From NCBI GenBank assembly GCA_900120395.1, contig LT635553.1, positions 1,346,254-1,410,253 of the forward strand: DNA of 64,000 nucleotides, written 5' to 3'. The notes beneath the pieces are model-generated. The model was not told the DNA's origin, did not search any database, and saw only the letters and a program-made list of their open reading frames with translations. The first letter of the stretch is position 1. Each line of letters starts with the position of its first letter. Of the stretch, positions 16,647-26,664 are shown one piece after another. This DNA comes from Porphyromonadaceae bacterium FC4. GTDB lineage: Bacteria; Bacteroidota; Bacteroidia; Bacteroidales; Porphyromonadaceae. Position numbers and translations under genes: made by a program.

Positions 16647-17774
16647 ATGAAAAGAATTCTGACAATCGCCGCAGCAACTGCCATTGCACTAGTTGGTTGC
16701 AGCAAAAACAATGAGTTCAAGGTATCGGCAGATAACCTCCCCAACGAACTGAACAATCAGACGGTCTACTTCATCGAAGAAATGACCCCTACCCCATTTG
16801 ACTCTGTGGTTGTCACGAACGGCAGCTTCGAGAAGACCTTTGCTGATCCTACATCTGATCACAGTATTTTCGTTAGCCTTGGCTCCTCCGGCTTCGTGAG
16901 AGTAATCCCTGAGTCTACACATGTACGCATTGTCAAGACCGACGACGAAATGATGCCCTTCGAGGTTACTTCAAACGACCCCAACAGCCTCAACATCCAA
17001 CTACAGCAGTACACCAAGGAGACCAACACCGCACTCATTCCCATTCAGAAGGAGTACTCTGAGGCTGTAAAGAACTACAGAAGCCTCCAGGCAAGTGAAG
17101 ATCCTGGAGAGGAGAAGGTCAAGGCAGTTGAAGATCAAATCAACGCAATCGGTGAGCGCTATACGAAAACCAGCAATGAGATCAATCGCAAGTACTACGA
17201 TGCCAACAAGGATAACTTTATCGGCGTACTGGCTTTCCGCGAGCTAAGCTTCGACAACGATCAGGAGTGGATCGATGCGTACGAAAATAGCGGTCAGCTC
17301 ATCAAGGATAACGAGCAAAACAAGGCTCGCTACGAAAAGCTGGTCGTTGCTGCAGAGACAGCTGTCGGCAAGCAGTACAAGGACTATACCATTGAGGATG
17401 GTCTGGGCAACAGTGCTCAGCTCAGTGACTATCTAAAAGACGGTCGCTACCTGCTCGTTGACTTCTGGGCATCTTGGTGTGGTCCCTGCCGTCAGGCGAT
17501 GCCTCACCTTGCAAAGCTCAATCAAGAAAAAGCAAACACCCTACGTGTACTGAGCATCGGCGTATGGGAGGAGAAAATAGAGGACAACAACAAGGCTAAG
17601 CAAGAGCTCAACATGACCTGGGAGACCCTCTTTGACAAAGAGAGCAAGGGTGTAGAGCTGTATGGCATCGAGGGTATACCTACGATACTGCTTATCTCCC
17701 CCGAGGGTGAGATCGTGGTACGTACACACTCTCCTGCAGCCATTGACGAAAAGCTGGCTGAGCTGAATCTCTAA
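16647..17774 (+). CDS. TlpA-type thioredoxin-like lipoprotein with DUF4369 region
   Basis: A 375-aa periplasmic-side lipoprotein (lipobox LVGC, Cys18). Residues about 25-130 resemble DUF4369, followed by a helical linker to about 235. The C-terminal thioredoxin fold has the redox motif W277-C-G-P-C281 in FWASWCGPCRQAMP and the cis-Pro GIPTILLI. Such proteins reduce disulfides or act in oxidative-stress protection and cytochrome maturation. It is a single-gene unit with its own promoter and terminator. Confidence 0.85.
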   Translation: MKRILTIAAATAIALVGCSKNNEFKVSADNLPNELNNQTVYFIEEMTPTPFDSVVVTNGSFEKTFADPTSDHSIFVSLGSSGFVRVIPESTHVRIVKTDDEMMPFEVTSNDPNSLNIQLQQYTKETNTALIPIQKEYSEAVKNYRSLQASEDPGEEKVKAVEDQINAIGERYTKTSNEINRKYYDANKDNFIGVLAFRELSFDNDQEWIDAYENSGQLIKDNEQNKARYEKLVVAAETAVGKQYKDYTIEDGLGNSAQLSDYLKDGRYLLVDFWASWCGPCRQAMPHLAKLNQEKANTLRVLSIGVWEEKIEDNNKAKQELNMTWETLFDKESKGVELYGIEGIPTILLISPEGEIVVRTHSPAAIDEKLAELNL

Positions 17775-17825
17775 TAGCAACGCAGTATTTGCACAAAAGG
17801 AGCCTGCTCCTTTGACTCAATGCAG

Positions 17826-17870
17826 GTCCACCGAGATACCAAGTGATATCTCGGTGGACTTTTTCTTTTC
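17826..17870 (+). terminator. Terminator of the thioredoxin-like lipoprotein gene
   Basis: Perfect 13-bp stem GTCCACCGAGATA / TATCTCGGTGGAC followed by TTTTTCTTTT. Confidence 0.92.
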
Positions 17871-18015
17871 AGGCTACGGATGAAGCAAAAGAAACAGGCG
17901 ATCTTCGGCATGGCGTATCTTATTTACCCCCTATAATAGCGAGTGCATTCCTCAGAATAGGGTATATTTGCTTCCTAGGATATCAAAACAAAATTATATA
18001 GTACTAACAAAAACA

Positions 18016-19488
18016 ATGTCAACCCACACTACTACCGTACCGGACGCCTCCGGTCACACGCTTCGGGACAATGGATTTGTCCGCTGGTTCATGCTGATTC
18101 TCATCGCACTGACGATGCTTTTTGCCTACATGTTTGTAGACGTCTTGTCGCCTCTACAATCACAGCTGGCAGAGTACCTTGACTGGGACGGTAGAGTTTT
18201 TGGCACCTACGCAGGTAGCGAGTTTTTTGCCAACGTTTTTTTGCTCTTCCTCATCTTTGCCGGGATCATTCTGGACAAGATGGGCGTGCGCTTCACCGCT
18301 ATACTGTCCGGTTCGCTCATGGTACTCGGAGCCGGGATCAAGGTATACGCCCTCAGCCCTTCATTCAATGCCGGCGGGACATGGCTCTATGACATCCTGA
18401 ACAGCTTTTCGGTCAACTTCCCGGTATCTGCAAAGCTCTCCTGCTTTGGCTTTGCCATATTCGGGATGGGCTGCGAGATGGCAGGTGTCACTGTATCCCG
18501 TGCGATCGTCAAGTGGTTCAAGGGCAAAGAGATGGCGATGGCGATGGGCATCGAGATGGCAGTAGCCCGTCTGGGTGTCTTTGCCGTGCTCAATACCTCA
18601 CCCTACATCCACGAGTGGATGATGGGCAAGCTCGGTGACGTACATGGGCTGGATGCCATACGAGCGATACAAGCTCCGGTGTTCTTTGTCTTCATCCTGC
18701 TTTGCGTCGGGCTGCTCATGTACCTCATCTACGGCATCTTCGACAAAAAGCTCGAGAAGCAGGAGGCTGAGCTACGCCTTGCGACCGATCAGGAGGAAGA
18801 GGAGCCCTTCAAGTTTTCCGACCTCAAGTATGTCTTCGGTAGCAAGATATTCTGGCTGGTGGCGCTTCTCTGCGTTCTCTACTACTCTGCAATATTTCCT
18901 TTCCAGAGATTTGCGACAAACATGCTCGAGAGCAACCTTGGACTGGACAACGCCACTGCTGCCGGGATATTCAGTCTCTTCCCCATTGGCGCGATGTTGA
19001 TCACTCCGTTCCTGGGGCTCTTCCTGGACCGAGTAGGCAAGGGAGCCACCATGCTGATGGCAGGTGCGGTGCTCATGATCGTATGCCACCTCACATTCGC
19101 CATCTATCCTTTCGACAGCTCATCCACCTCGATCACAATTGCCCTGGCAGCTATCGTGGTGCTGGGTATCTCCTTTTCGCTGGTGCCGGGTGCCCTATGG
19201 CCCTCTGTCCCCAAGCTGCTGGATGAAAAGATACTTGGCTCTGCCTACTCCGCTATATTTTTTATTCAAAACATCGGGCTGATGCTGACCCCTATAGCCA
19301 TAGGTGCGGTACTGGATGCGACCAACCCCGATGTGCCGGCAGGCGAAGCCCTCAACTATACTCCTGCGATGCTGGTATTTACCAGCTTCGGAGTACTGGC
19401 ACTCCTCATCAGCTTTATACTCAAGGTCTACGACCGCAAGAAAGGCTTTGGTCTGGAGGAGCCCAACATCAAGAAAGTAGAAAAATAA
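18016..19488 (+). CDS. MFS transporter
   Basis: A 490-aa polytopic membrane protein with about twelve hydrophobic segments and the MFS loop LDKMGVRFTA after the second helix pair, repeated as LDRVGKGATM in the second half. The substrate is unknown; nitrate/oxalate-type MFS members are of similar size. ATG 18016 is chosen because a -7 promoter element TATATTTG lies at 17963-17970, so a start at 17968 cannot be real. Confidence 0.85.
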   Translation: MSTHTTTVPDASGHTLRDNGFVRWFMLILIALTMLFAYMFVDVLSPLQSQLAEYLDWDGRVFGTYAGSEFFANVFLLFLIFAGIILDKMGVRFTAILSGSLMVLGAGIKVYALSPSFNAGGTWLYDILNSFSVNFPVSAKLSCFGFAIFGMGCEMAGVTVSRAIVKWFKGKEMAMAMGIEMAVARLGVFAVLNTSPYIHEWMMGKLGDVHGLDAIRAIQAPVFFVFILLCVGLLMYLIYGIFDKKLEKQEAELRLATDQEEEEPFKFSDLKYVFGSKIFWLVALLCVLYYSAIFPFQRFATNMLESNLGLDNATAAGIFSLFPIGAMLITPFLGLFLDRVGKGATMLMAGAVLMIVCHLTFAIYPFDSSSTSITIALAAIVVLGISFSLVPGALWPSVPKLLDEKILGSAYSAIFFIQNIGLMLTPIAIGAVLDATNPDVPAGEALNYTPAMLVFTSFGVLALLISFILKVYDRKKGFGLEEPNIKKVEK

Positions 19489-19519
19489 GTCCGTCTGTTT
19501 TCCCCGTGCAGACCATGCG

Positions 19520-19610
19520 AAAAAGTTTCACAGATAGTAGCGAAAAGTTTCCAGTAGGAAAGAAAACGATTTGACGGATAGTAGAGATCTGTTTCCAGTA
19601 GGAAACTTTT
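19520..19610 (+). repeat. Dispersed intergenic repeat, copy 4
   Basis: Starts AAAAAGTTTCACAGATAG and ends GGAAACTTTT, with two half-units and two GTTTCCAGTAGGAAA hairpins. It lies between the convergent MFS and creD genes, upstream of a conventional terminator. Confidence 0.9.
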
Positions 19611-19674
19611 AGCCCTCAGGCAGCAAGTTTTTCACCTTCTCTATTTTGTTGGCTGCTAAAGGGATATAGTCAGA

Positions 19675-19718
19675 GCAAGGGGGATGCCGAAAGTACTTTC
19701 GGCATCCCCCTTGCTTTT
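19675..19718 (+). terminator. Strong bidirectional terminator
   Basis: Perfect stem GCAAGGGGGATGCCGAAAG / CTTTCGGCATCCCCCTTGC followed by TTTT, between the convergent MFS and creD genes. Confidence 0.92.
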
Positions 19719-19745
19719 ACTTGAGCCGCTTTGGTGCTCGCGGTG

Positions 19746-21161
19746 TTAGTCCTTTGTCACCTTTGCGGTGTAGTACATAACCACGGCTAAAATGACGAAT
19801 AGAGCCAGGCTACCGGCTAGCAGGGCGTAGGCTGCCAGCTGCAAGAGCATGTATATGACGAGGTACAGCAGCGACATGATGGCACAGAGGAGGAGTGCTT
19901 CTTTCTTAGTTTGCAGCACTGCTCTGAAGTAGAGGGTATTGAGAGCTATCGTCATCACTGCGGCGATAAGATACGCCCAGCCGAACCCAATGATCTCACT
20001 AAAGGAGAGCAGCAGGGTATAGAAGAGCACAAGCGATGCTCCCGAGAGTACATAGTGGATGATATTGATGCTCTGCCCCCTTCGGCGGAGGGTTAGCTCG
20101 ATGAGGTATACCGAGAGCAGGGTAAGGATGATCACCAATATGCCATACTTGGTGCTTCGCTCTGTCTGGGCATAGTGATCGGCAGGATCTATCAGGCTCA
20201 CGAAGTGGCTGTTGTTGAGTAGAGCAGGCCGCTGGTCATCGGTCACATAGCTGTCCTCAAAGAAGGTGTCGAACTCCGCTACAAATCCCTCCTTGTCTAT
20301 CTCGTGAGCGGTCGGTAGCTGCCGCCCCTTGAAGGATGGATTGGCCCAGTTGCCCTTGATCGTTGTCTTAGCCGTAGTTGCATTGGCAAGGATGCCAAAG
20401 TGCTCGCTTCCTCTGATGTCCAGATTCAATTGAAACGAGATGTCCCCAAAGTTTTCGTCAAGCACCAGTGGGTACCTCGCAGACTGAACCCCTGCCTTGA
20501 GGGTACGATCTTGATCGTATGAGTAGGAGAAATCCCAGGTGAGCACCGATGGCTCCAGATCATCATCGATGATGGTACTCAGACCGGATGAGGGGTCAGA
20601 CTTCATCTTTAGCTTCTTCCCATTTACTTGGATGTAGACGATGTCTTTGTAGCCCACCACATCGCTTATAGAGAGGCTAATCTTTGCTCTCTCAAGGTCG
20701 TACTCCCCGGGGACCTCGGCGATGGCATCCCGGATATCTTGTGCACTCCAAGTCCCTTGGACATCTGTGATGGCGTTGTAGACCGCTACTTCGTATATGC
20801 TTCGGTGTCGGCGCTCTATAGCCAGATCTGCTGCAGCACTGACCTCCTTGGGCAATAGGTATAGGAACTTCTCCTGCACCTGCTTGCTGCTACTTTTGGT
20901 GGTGGGGGTGTAGGGGATGACCAGTACGGGCGTAAAGAGGTTTTGGCTCTGCCCCCAACGGCTGGTTATCTCTGACTTGACCTTTCGTCCCTCATACTTT
21001 CGATCACGCACCAACTCATTGACCATAGCCAGTGGAATAAGTAGGAGAAGGCAAAAGAGACCAAGCAACAGGGTCTTGATCAAAAATGATGTGGAGTGTT
21101 TACTGCTGTCCGACATACTACTATTATCTAAATGGTTGGAAAAATTTCTATCGCTGTTCAT
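19746..21161 (-). CDS. creD: CreD-like inner-membrane protein
   Basis: A 471-aa protein of the CreD (cell-envelope integrity) family. One membrane segment at about residues 27-47 is followed by RDRKYEGRKVKSEITSRWG, the conserved family start. A large periplasmic domain runs to about residue 325, and the C-terminal third has about five membrane helices. E. coli creD is induced by the CreBC system and affects colicin and beta-lactam tolerance; no regulator is adjacent here. Molecular function is unknown. Confidence 0.88.
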   Translation of the reverse strand: MNSDRNFSNHLDNSSMSDSSKHSTSFLIKTLLLGLFCLLLLIPLAMVNELVRDRKYEGRKVKSEITSRWGQSQNLFTPVLVIPYTPTTKSSSKQVQEKFLYLLPKEVSAAADLAIERRHRSIYEVAVYNAITDVQGTWSAQDIRDAIAEVPGEYDLERAKISLSISDVVGYKDIVYIQVNGKKLKMKSDPSSGLSTIIDDDLEPSVLTWDFSYSYDQDRTLKAGVQSARYPLVLDENFGDISFQLNLDIRGSEHFGILANATTAKTTIKGNWANPSFKGRQLPTAHEIDKEGFVAEFDTFFEDSYVTDDQRPALLNNSHFVSLIDPADHYAQTERSTKYGILVIILTLLSVYLIELTLRRRGQSINIIHYVLSGASLVLFYTLLLSFSEIIGFGWAYLIAAVMTIALNTLYFRAVLQTKKEALLLCAIMSLLYLVIYMLLQLAAYALLAGSLALFVILAVVMYYTAKVTKD

Positions 21162-21338
21162 GACATATGATCATGTCTGATAGGTTTATAGCACTCCCAA
21201 AAGTACTCAAAATACTTGGATATTGTTTGTTTGCTTCTACTCCGGGGATGTCCTGCATAAGAACTTGGAGCGACGGCTCTATTTTTCGCGTCCAAAAAGA
21301 TGAATGTGTGGTGAAAAATAGGTATCTTTGCGCTACTT

Positions 21339-21420
21339 GCCCAGATGGCGGAATAGGTAGACGCGCTGGTCTCAAACACCTGTGGAGCAATCCGTGCCGG
21401 TTCGATCCCGGTTCTGGGCA
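21339..21420 (+). tRNA. tRNA-Leu (CAA)
   Basis: Class II tRNA with acceptor GCCCAGA / TCTGGGC, discriminator A, a variable arm, T arm GCCGGTTCGATCCCGGT, and anticodon loop CTCAAAC (anticodon CAA at 21373-21375). The anticodon stem CTGGT/ACCTG carries a T-T mismatch at its second pair. A -7 element TATCTTTG is at 21323-21330. CCA is not encoded. The gap 21162-21338 shows nothing else. Confidence 0.9.
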
Positions 21421-21610
21421 CTTTGAAACGCATTGAGTATCGGGATTGTCATCGGCAGTCTCGCTACTTTTTGTTTGTGTGGCAGTGAACGGCAGGGGAT
21501 GGTTTTTGAACAAAATGACCTTTTACTTGGTTATACCGACAGAAGCACGACGGGGACGTTCCCTGCATGGACAGACACACCAATAAAATAGCACAACAGT
21601 AGACTTTTTT

Positions 21611-22483
21611 ATGAGACAGCTAAAAATCGAGAAATCCATAACCAGCAGAGATGATGCGGTGATGAACCGCTACATGAAGGAGGTGGCGAAGGAAGAGATG
21701 ATCACCCCGGAGGAGGAGGCTGAGCTGGCTATGAAGATTCAGCGACACGACGAGGAGTCGCAGGCTGCAATAGATAAACTTGTCCGAGCTAACCTGCGCT
21801 TTGTCATCTCAGTGGCAAAGCAGTATCAGGATCTGGGTCTGCCCTTGATCGACTTGATCAACGAGGGAAACCTGGGTATGATCCGCGCCGCACAGGGCTT
21901 CGATGGATCAAGGGGATTCAAGTTCATCACCTACGCTGTATGGTGGATCCGTCAGAGTATCCTGAAGGCTCTGGGCGACCAGGGACGTATCGTGCGCCTG
22001 CCACAGAACCAGGTGGGTAACGTAACGAAGCTGAAGAGTGCCAGAGACCGTTTTGAGCAACTGCATCAGCGCCTGCCATCACCTGAGGAGCTAGCTGAGG
22101 AGCTGGACATGGATGTGGATAAGGTCATCGACATTATCCAGATTGATAAGGGCGAGGTGTCGGTGGACAAGACCTTTGAGGACGGCGAGAGCAGCACGCT
22201 CCTAGACGTCATGACCGATGAAAACGCACCGGCAGTGGATGGCAGCCTCCTCGATGAGTCGCTATCAAGAGAGATCTTCTCTGCCATGCAAGTACTCAAC
22301 GAGCGGGAGCGCTTTGTACTGGTCCATACGTTTGGACTTGGTGGTGCACCTGAGATGAGCCTGGATGAGATCGGTGCAGAGGTGGGGCTCAGTCGTGAGC
22401 GTGTGCGTCAGATCCGTGAGAAGGCAATCCGTCAGCTCCGTAAGGATAGCGACAAGACACAGCTAAGGAGCTACCTAGGCTAG
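21611..22483 (+). CDS. rpoD: Primary RNA polymerase sigma factor RpoD
   Basis: The 290-aa housekeeping sigma of Bacteroidetes, lacking the long region 1.1. Region 1.2 begins near DDAVMNRYMKEV. Region 2 contains LRFVISVAKQYQ, LIDLINEGNLGMIRAAQ and the -10-recognition helix YAVWWIRQSILKAL. Region 4.2 holds the helix-turn-helix SLDEIGAEVGLSRERVRQIR. It recognises the TTG/TAnnTTTG promoters seen through the window. Confidence 0.97.
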   Translation: MRQLKIEKSITSRDDAVMNRYMKEVAKEEMITPEEEAELAMKIQRHDEESQAAIDKLVRANLRFVISVAKQYQDLGLPLIDLINEGNLGMIRAAQGFDGSRGFKFITYAVWWIRQSILKALGDQGRIVRLPQNQVGNVTKLKSARDRFEQLHQRLPSPEELAEELDMDVDKVIDIIQIDKGEVSVDKTFEDGESSTLLDVMTDENAPAVDGSLLDESLSREIFSAMQVLNERERFVLVHTFGLGGAPEMSLDEIGAEVGLSRERVRQIREKAIRQLRKDSDKTQLRSYLG

Positions 22484-22502
22484 TCCCGGCACAGTCAAAG
22501 AA

Positions 22503-22552
22503 TAATACAAGTGCCCCGGGCTTGCGGTATAGCAGCCCGGGGCACTTGTATT
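22503..22552 (+). terminator. Strong bidirectional terminator after rpoD
   Basis: Near-perfect stem AATACAAGTGCCCCGGGCT / AGCCCGGGGCACTTGTATT between convergent rpoD and the deacetylase gene. Confidence 0.92.
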
Positions 22553-22589
22553 ATCCGGATTTCTTCGCAGTAGGCCTACCCTTTTCTAT

Positions 22590-23237
22590 CTACAAGCCTT
22601 GGCTCCTAAGTCCTTCGGTGATCGTGGCGAAGGTATAGCCCTGCTCCAGTAGCCAGTCCAGTGCTTTGGGGAGCGCATAGCTGAGCTTGTCCCAAGCCTT
22701 GATGGAGTCGTGAAAGACGATGATGGAGCCATCCCGGGTATAGCGCTTGACGTTAGCGAGAACCTGCTCGGGTGTCACCAGCGTGCTATAGTCCCGCGTC
22801 ACTACATCCCACATGATGGTCCGAAAACGAGCCGATAGCGCTCGGTTTTGGAGTGGTCCCATGTGTCCGTGTGGCGGTCTGAATAGCTCAGAGCCAATCA
22901 GTGCATGCGCCTCCAGCGTATCCTCTAGGTAGTTATCTGTAGAGGTCGATAAACCTTGGAGGTGATGATAGGTGTGATTGCCTACCTCATGCCCGGACTC
23001 TACCACTTTCTCATAGATATGCGGATACTTGTAGATGTTGTCTCCGACCATGAAGAACGTAGCTCGTATGCCTCGACTCTCCAGCTGATCCAACACCCAA
23101 GGGGTGATGATGGGCATCGGTCCATCGTCAAAAGTAAGGTATACCGTCTTGTATCCCTTCAGGTCCAAAGTGGGCATCCGCCACGTCGCACCCCTAAAAA
23201 GAAGGCGATAGAGTATAGGTGGTTGCTCTATGAGCAT
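22590..23237 (-). CDS. Polysaccharide deacetylase family protein (NodB domain)
   Basis: A 215-aa carbohydrate esterase 4 fold. Motif 1 TFDDGP has the catalytic base and metal Asp (D37, D38). Motif 2 HTYHH supplies the metal histidines (H88, H92), and motif 3 RPPHG follows near residue 118. A later FHDS segment completes the active site. Such enzymes remove N-acetyl groups from peptidoglycan or polysaccharides. No signal peptide is visible, although the short N-terminus is somewhat hydrophobic. The gene is 7 bp after the DUF2723 gene and probably cotranscribed. Confidence 0.88.
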   Translation of the reverse strand: MLIEQPPILYRLLFRGATWRMPTLDLKGYKTVYLTFDDGPMPIITPWVLDQLESRGIRATFFMVGDNIYKYPHIYEKVVESGHEVGNHTYHHLQGLSTSTDNYLEDTLEAHALIGSELFRPPHGHMGPLQNRALSARFRTIMWDVVTRDYSTLVTPEQVLANVKRYTRDGSIIVFHDSIKAWDKLSYALPKALDWLLEQGYTFATITEGLRSQGL

Positions 23238-23244
23238 TGGTGAT

Positions 23245-26200
23245 CTACTGGAGCTGATTGGCTATCCGGAGATAGCTCTCTTGGTAAAACTTTACTTTAT
23301 CTCCGTATTTAGCTTGGAGTGACCCACCACCTACCGCCTCATTGAGACGTAGCAACTCTGAGGATACAATCACAGCCATCTCCACTTCTTTCAGGTTGAG
23401 CACAAAGTGTTCCGCCCTCAGCCTAAAGTACCAGTCAAGGTCATTAAGATTGTTGTCCAGTATCTCAGTAGAGATTGCCTCAGCCGTGGCGAGGTCTCCC
23501 AGTTCGCTGTAGGCTCTGATAATACTCAGTGACGATGCGCTGTGAGGGATGACATCGGAGCGAATGGCACGCTGAGACAGGTCCAGCACCTCCTTGGCTC
23601 GTATCGTATCTCCCTCTTCAATCAGAGCGAGCGCCAGCTTCCCAAAGACTTGAGAACGGTAGGTCTCACACATGCGACGGTTGTTTTCATCCATATACAC
23701 TCCGGGGATATCGGCGCCGCCCCAGCGGAATTTCCGGGTCACGTTCTCGTACATCCTCTTGGTGTCGACCTTAGCAGGTGTGCCTTCGGTCACAAAGGGC
23801 ATGATTTGAAAGGCCATACCCGTCTGCCTCATATGCGGTGTCATCCCTACTTGATCGCCTTCGCCCACCGTGATGCAGTAGTACATCGGTCGCTCAAAGC
23901 GGTTGGCATCCATCATGTCGAGGATGACCATCTCCTGCTTACCGAGATAGCTCTTTTTGCTGAGGTCAAAGATCATCACCGGCTCCGATATGTATGCCGT
24001 ATCTGAGGGGTAGATAGCACCGGTCTTGATCAGCTCCTTGGGATCGTACTCCAGGGTCAGCTTGGTCGTTGGCAGGTAGTCGATCTCCTGAGATATACCG
24101 GGCACTCGCTTTAGTCGGGGATCATCGCTGGCGATGAAGTCCAGACCGGTTCGTACCTTTATCGGCTCCTCACTGGATGGGATAATGTATGCCACTCCAC
24201 GACGGTCTCCACCGTACTGCTCGAGTCCCCAAGTGATGGGGAGCGGAGCCGACTCATAGTGCCGGCGCTTCATCTGTTCGATATACCAGTCTGCCTGTAG
24301 ATAGGAGGTGTTGCAGACCTTGAGATCCTGGCGTACCCCCTCCACCTCTTGAGCGTACCAGAGGGGGAAGGTATCGTTGTCTCCGTTGCAGAAAATGATC
24401 CCGTTCTCCTCGCAGCTCTCCAGGTAGTTGCTTCCAAAGTCGCTGGCAAGCGATCGCCCACTACGGTTGTGGTCATCGTAGTTCTCCGCCAGTACGAGTG
24501 TAGGTACGCCGAGACAAAGGATGGCAATGAGCGCCGCAAGCTTGGGGGCACTCTGCCGGTTATTCTTCGTAAATATATTGTACAATGCCGGCACGCCAAA
24601 CCCGATCCATATGGCGAACGCATAAAAAGACCCTACATAAGCATAGTCACGCTCACGTACCTGATAAGGGGTCTGATTGAGATACAGCACGATCGCGATA
24701 CCTGTCATGAAAAACAGTGCCAGGATGATCCAGAAGTTCTCCCTGCTTCTCCGCCTGCCGTAGAGCTGCATCAGCAGTCCCAAAATACCCAGGATCAGTG
24801 GCAGCATAAAGTAGCGGTTGTATCCCGCATTATCCTTGACAAATGTAGGCAAGTCATCCTGTGGTCCCAGGAATATACTGTCGATGAAAGGAATACCCGT
24901 GATCCAGTTGCCCTTGGTGATCTCTCCTTGTCCCTGCAGGTCATTCTGGCGACCACTAAAGTTCCACATAAAGTAGCGCCAGTACATATAGTTCAGCTGG
25001 TACGAGAAAAAGTAGCGTAGGTTCTCTGCGAAAGTAGGTACCACTACCGAACGGTTCTCCCCGCGCTGTACGATGTTCTTGGTCTCGCCCGTGACATTTC
25101 CCCAGATCTCATAGCCTTGCTTGAAGTGAGGCAGCATATTACTATGCATACGAGGGAAAAGCATCTTCATGTCGTCTCGGAACTCCAGTTTTTCCGATAC
25201 CACTGCGATGTACTTATCCTTGTCGGACGGATTGTACTTCGGCGCCCTCCTATAGGTCGTTGACTTTGTCGTCACGGCATTGCCGCGGGCATCGTACTTC
25301 GGGAGGGAGGCATAGGTCTGTCCGTAGATCAGAGGGGTGCTTCCATATTGCTCGCGAGAGAGGTAGTAGCGGAGCGAAAACACATCGGACGGAGTATTTT
25401 GGTTCATCGGGATATCCGAGTTGGCGCGTATCAGGATCACGCCATAGGTGCTCAAGCCTATGAAGAATACAAACATAGCTGCCGTGCTCAGTCCCAGCGC
25501 ATGACCGGGCAGTGTTTTCCGGCTAAAGAGGTACCAGATCAGCCCTGCGATGATCACCAGTGGTATGATCCAGCCCTCACCCATGAAGGGGATACCCATG
25601 AGGAGCACGCTGCAGAAAAAGCCTATACGCAGCAGGTTCGAACGAGACTGCTCCGAGCATGCGGCGCAAAAGGTAACCACGAGCGTGGCAATGAGCAGCA
25701 CCATGTAAAATGCCAGACCACTATTGAAGGGCAGGCCAAGGGTATTGACAAAGAATAAGTCGAAGTACCCCGCAATCTGTGGTACCCCCTGTATGATTCC
25801 AAACATGATGATCGCAATGAGTGCGAAAGAAACCAATACCGTGATGACCCCACCCTTCCAGGTTGGGTGCTCCTGCTTCTTGAAGTAGTAGATCAGGGCC
25901 ATTGCGGGAATAGCCAGCAGGTTGAGGAGGTGGACTCCCACACTTAGCCCCATCAGATAGGCGATCAGTATGAGCCACCGGTCTGCCACAGCACTATCCT
26001 CAGTCTCCTCCCACTTGAGCATCAGGTAAAAGACTATAGCCGTGAAAAACGAAGAAAACGAGTAGACCTCTGCCTCCACTGCACTGTACCAAAAGGTGTC
26101 TGTGAAAGCAAAAAGGAGTGCCCCGACCAAAGCTCCACCCAAGCCTAAGATAGCTTGGTCAGAGGGTAGCCGGTACTCCGGATCCATAGAGGAGCGCAGC

Positions 26201-26526
26201 CCATAGCTACGACGGATCAGGTGGCTGATGGTGCGGAAAAGAATCAATATAGTCCCACCTGCCAGTATGGCGCTCAAGCTGTTGGCAGCAATAGCGATCC
26301 ACCGACTGCCGGCTGGGAAGAAGTGGGAAAAGAAGTTGTACACCAGCATGTAGAATGGCGCACCGGGCGGGTGCCCGACCTCCAGCTTGTGAAATGTAGT
26401 GATGAACTCGGGGCAATCCCAGACACTGGCACTCTTCTCCATCGTAAGGAGATAGACCACCGTACTGATGACGAATACCAGGTAGCTGAGTATACGCTCC
26501 CACTGCTTGTACTGGCGCTGTAGCAT
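23245..26526 (-). CDS. DUF2723 (GT117-type) multi-membrane protein with TPR-like C-terminus
   Basis: A 1093-aa protein of the DUF2723/TMEM260-like family, predicted protein O-glycosyltransferases. The hallmark N-terminus SVWDCPEFITTFHKLEVGHPPGAP has the early acidic and His residues used by GT-C enzymes. About a dozen membrane helices occupy the first 670 residues. A soluble periplasmic part contains NGDNDTFPLWYAQEVEGVR, and the last 150 residues look like helical repeats. A -7 element TACCTTTG is on the minus strand at 26562-26569. Donor and target are unknown. Confidence 0.85.
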   Translation of the reverse strand: MLQRQYKQWERILSYLVFVISTVVYLLTMEKSASVWDCPEFITTFHKLEVGHPPGAPFYMLVYNFFSHFFPAGSRWIAIAANSLSAILAGGTILILFRTISHLIRRSYGLRSSMDPEYRLPSDQAILGLGGALVGALLFAFTDTFWYSAVEAEVYSFSSFFTAIVFYLMLKWEETEDSAVADRWLILIAYLMGLSVGVHLLNLLAIPAMALIYYFKKQEHPTWKGGVITVLVSFALIAIIMFGIIQGVPQIAGYFDLFFVNTLGLPFNSGLAFYMVLLIATLVVTFCAACSEQSRSNLLRIGFFCSVLLMGIPFMGEGWIIPLVIIAGLIWYLFSRKTLPGHALGLSTAAMFVFFIGLSTYGVILIRANSDIPMNQNTPSDVFSLRYYLSREQYGSTPLIYGQTYASLPKYDARGNAVTTKSTTYRRAPKYNPSDKDKYIAVVSEKLEFRDDMKMLFPRMHSNMLPHFKQGYEIWGNVTGETKNIVQRGENRSVVVPTFAENLRYFFSYQLNYMYWRYFMWNFSGRQNDLQGQGEITKGNWITGIPFIDSIFLGPQDDLPTFVKDNAGYNRYFMLPLILGILGLLMQLYGRRRSRENFWIILALFFMTGIAIVLYLNQTPYQVRERDYAYVGSFYAFAIWIGFGVPALYNIFTKNNRQSAPKLAALIAILCLGVPTLVLAENYDDHNRSGRSLASDFGSNYLESCEENGIIFCNGDNDTFPLWYAQEVEGVRQDLKVCNTSYLQADWYIEQMKRRHYESAPLPITWGLEQYGGDRRGVAYIIPSSEEPIKVRTGLDFIASDDPRLKRVPGISQEIDYLPTTKLTLEYDPKELIKTGAIYPSDTAYISEPVMIFDLSKKSYLGKQEMVILDMMDANRFERPMYYCITVGEGDQVGMTPHMRQTGMAFQIMPFVTEGTPAKVDTKRMYENVTRKFRWGGADIPGVYMDENNRRMCETYRSQVFGKLALALIEEGDTIRAKEVLDLSQRAIRSDVIPHSASSLSIIRAYSELGDLATAEAISTEILDNNLNDLDWYFRLRAEHFVLNLKEVEMAVIVSSELLRLNEAVGGGSLQAKYGDKVKFYQESYLRIANQLQ

Positions 26527-26664
26527 ATTGATTGTTCCTGAATGATGCTGTAAAAACTACACAAAGGTACCAAAAAACAATGGCTCACTCGTTTACCATA
26601 AAAGTCCTTCCAAGAGCAATCGCATTATGAAATCTTCCTATTTTTTCCTGCACCGGATCGAAGC

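Noticed and set aside
17968-18015. Upstream start for the MFS transporter
   Set aside because: The start codon would lie inside the -7 promoter element TATATTTG at 17963-17970.
21148-21513. Minus-strand frames of 91 and 121 codons across tRNA-Leu
   Set aside because: They are antisense to the tRNA gene and its flanks and encode the usual tRNA-derived pseudo-peptide.
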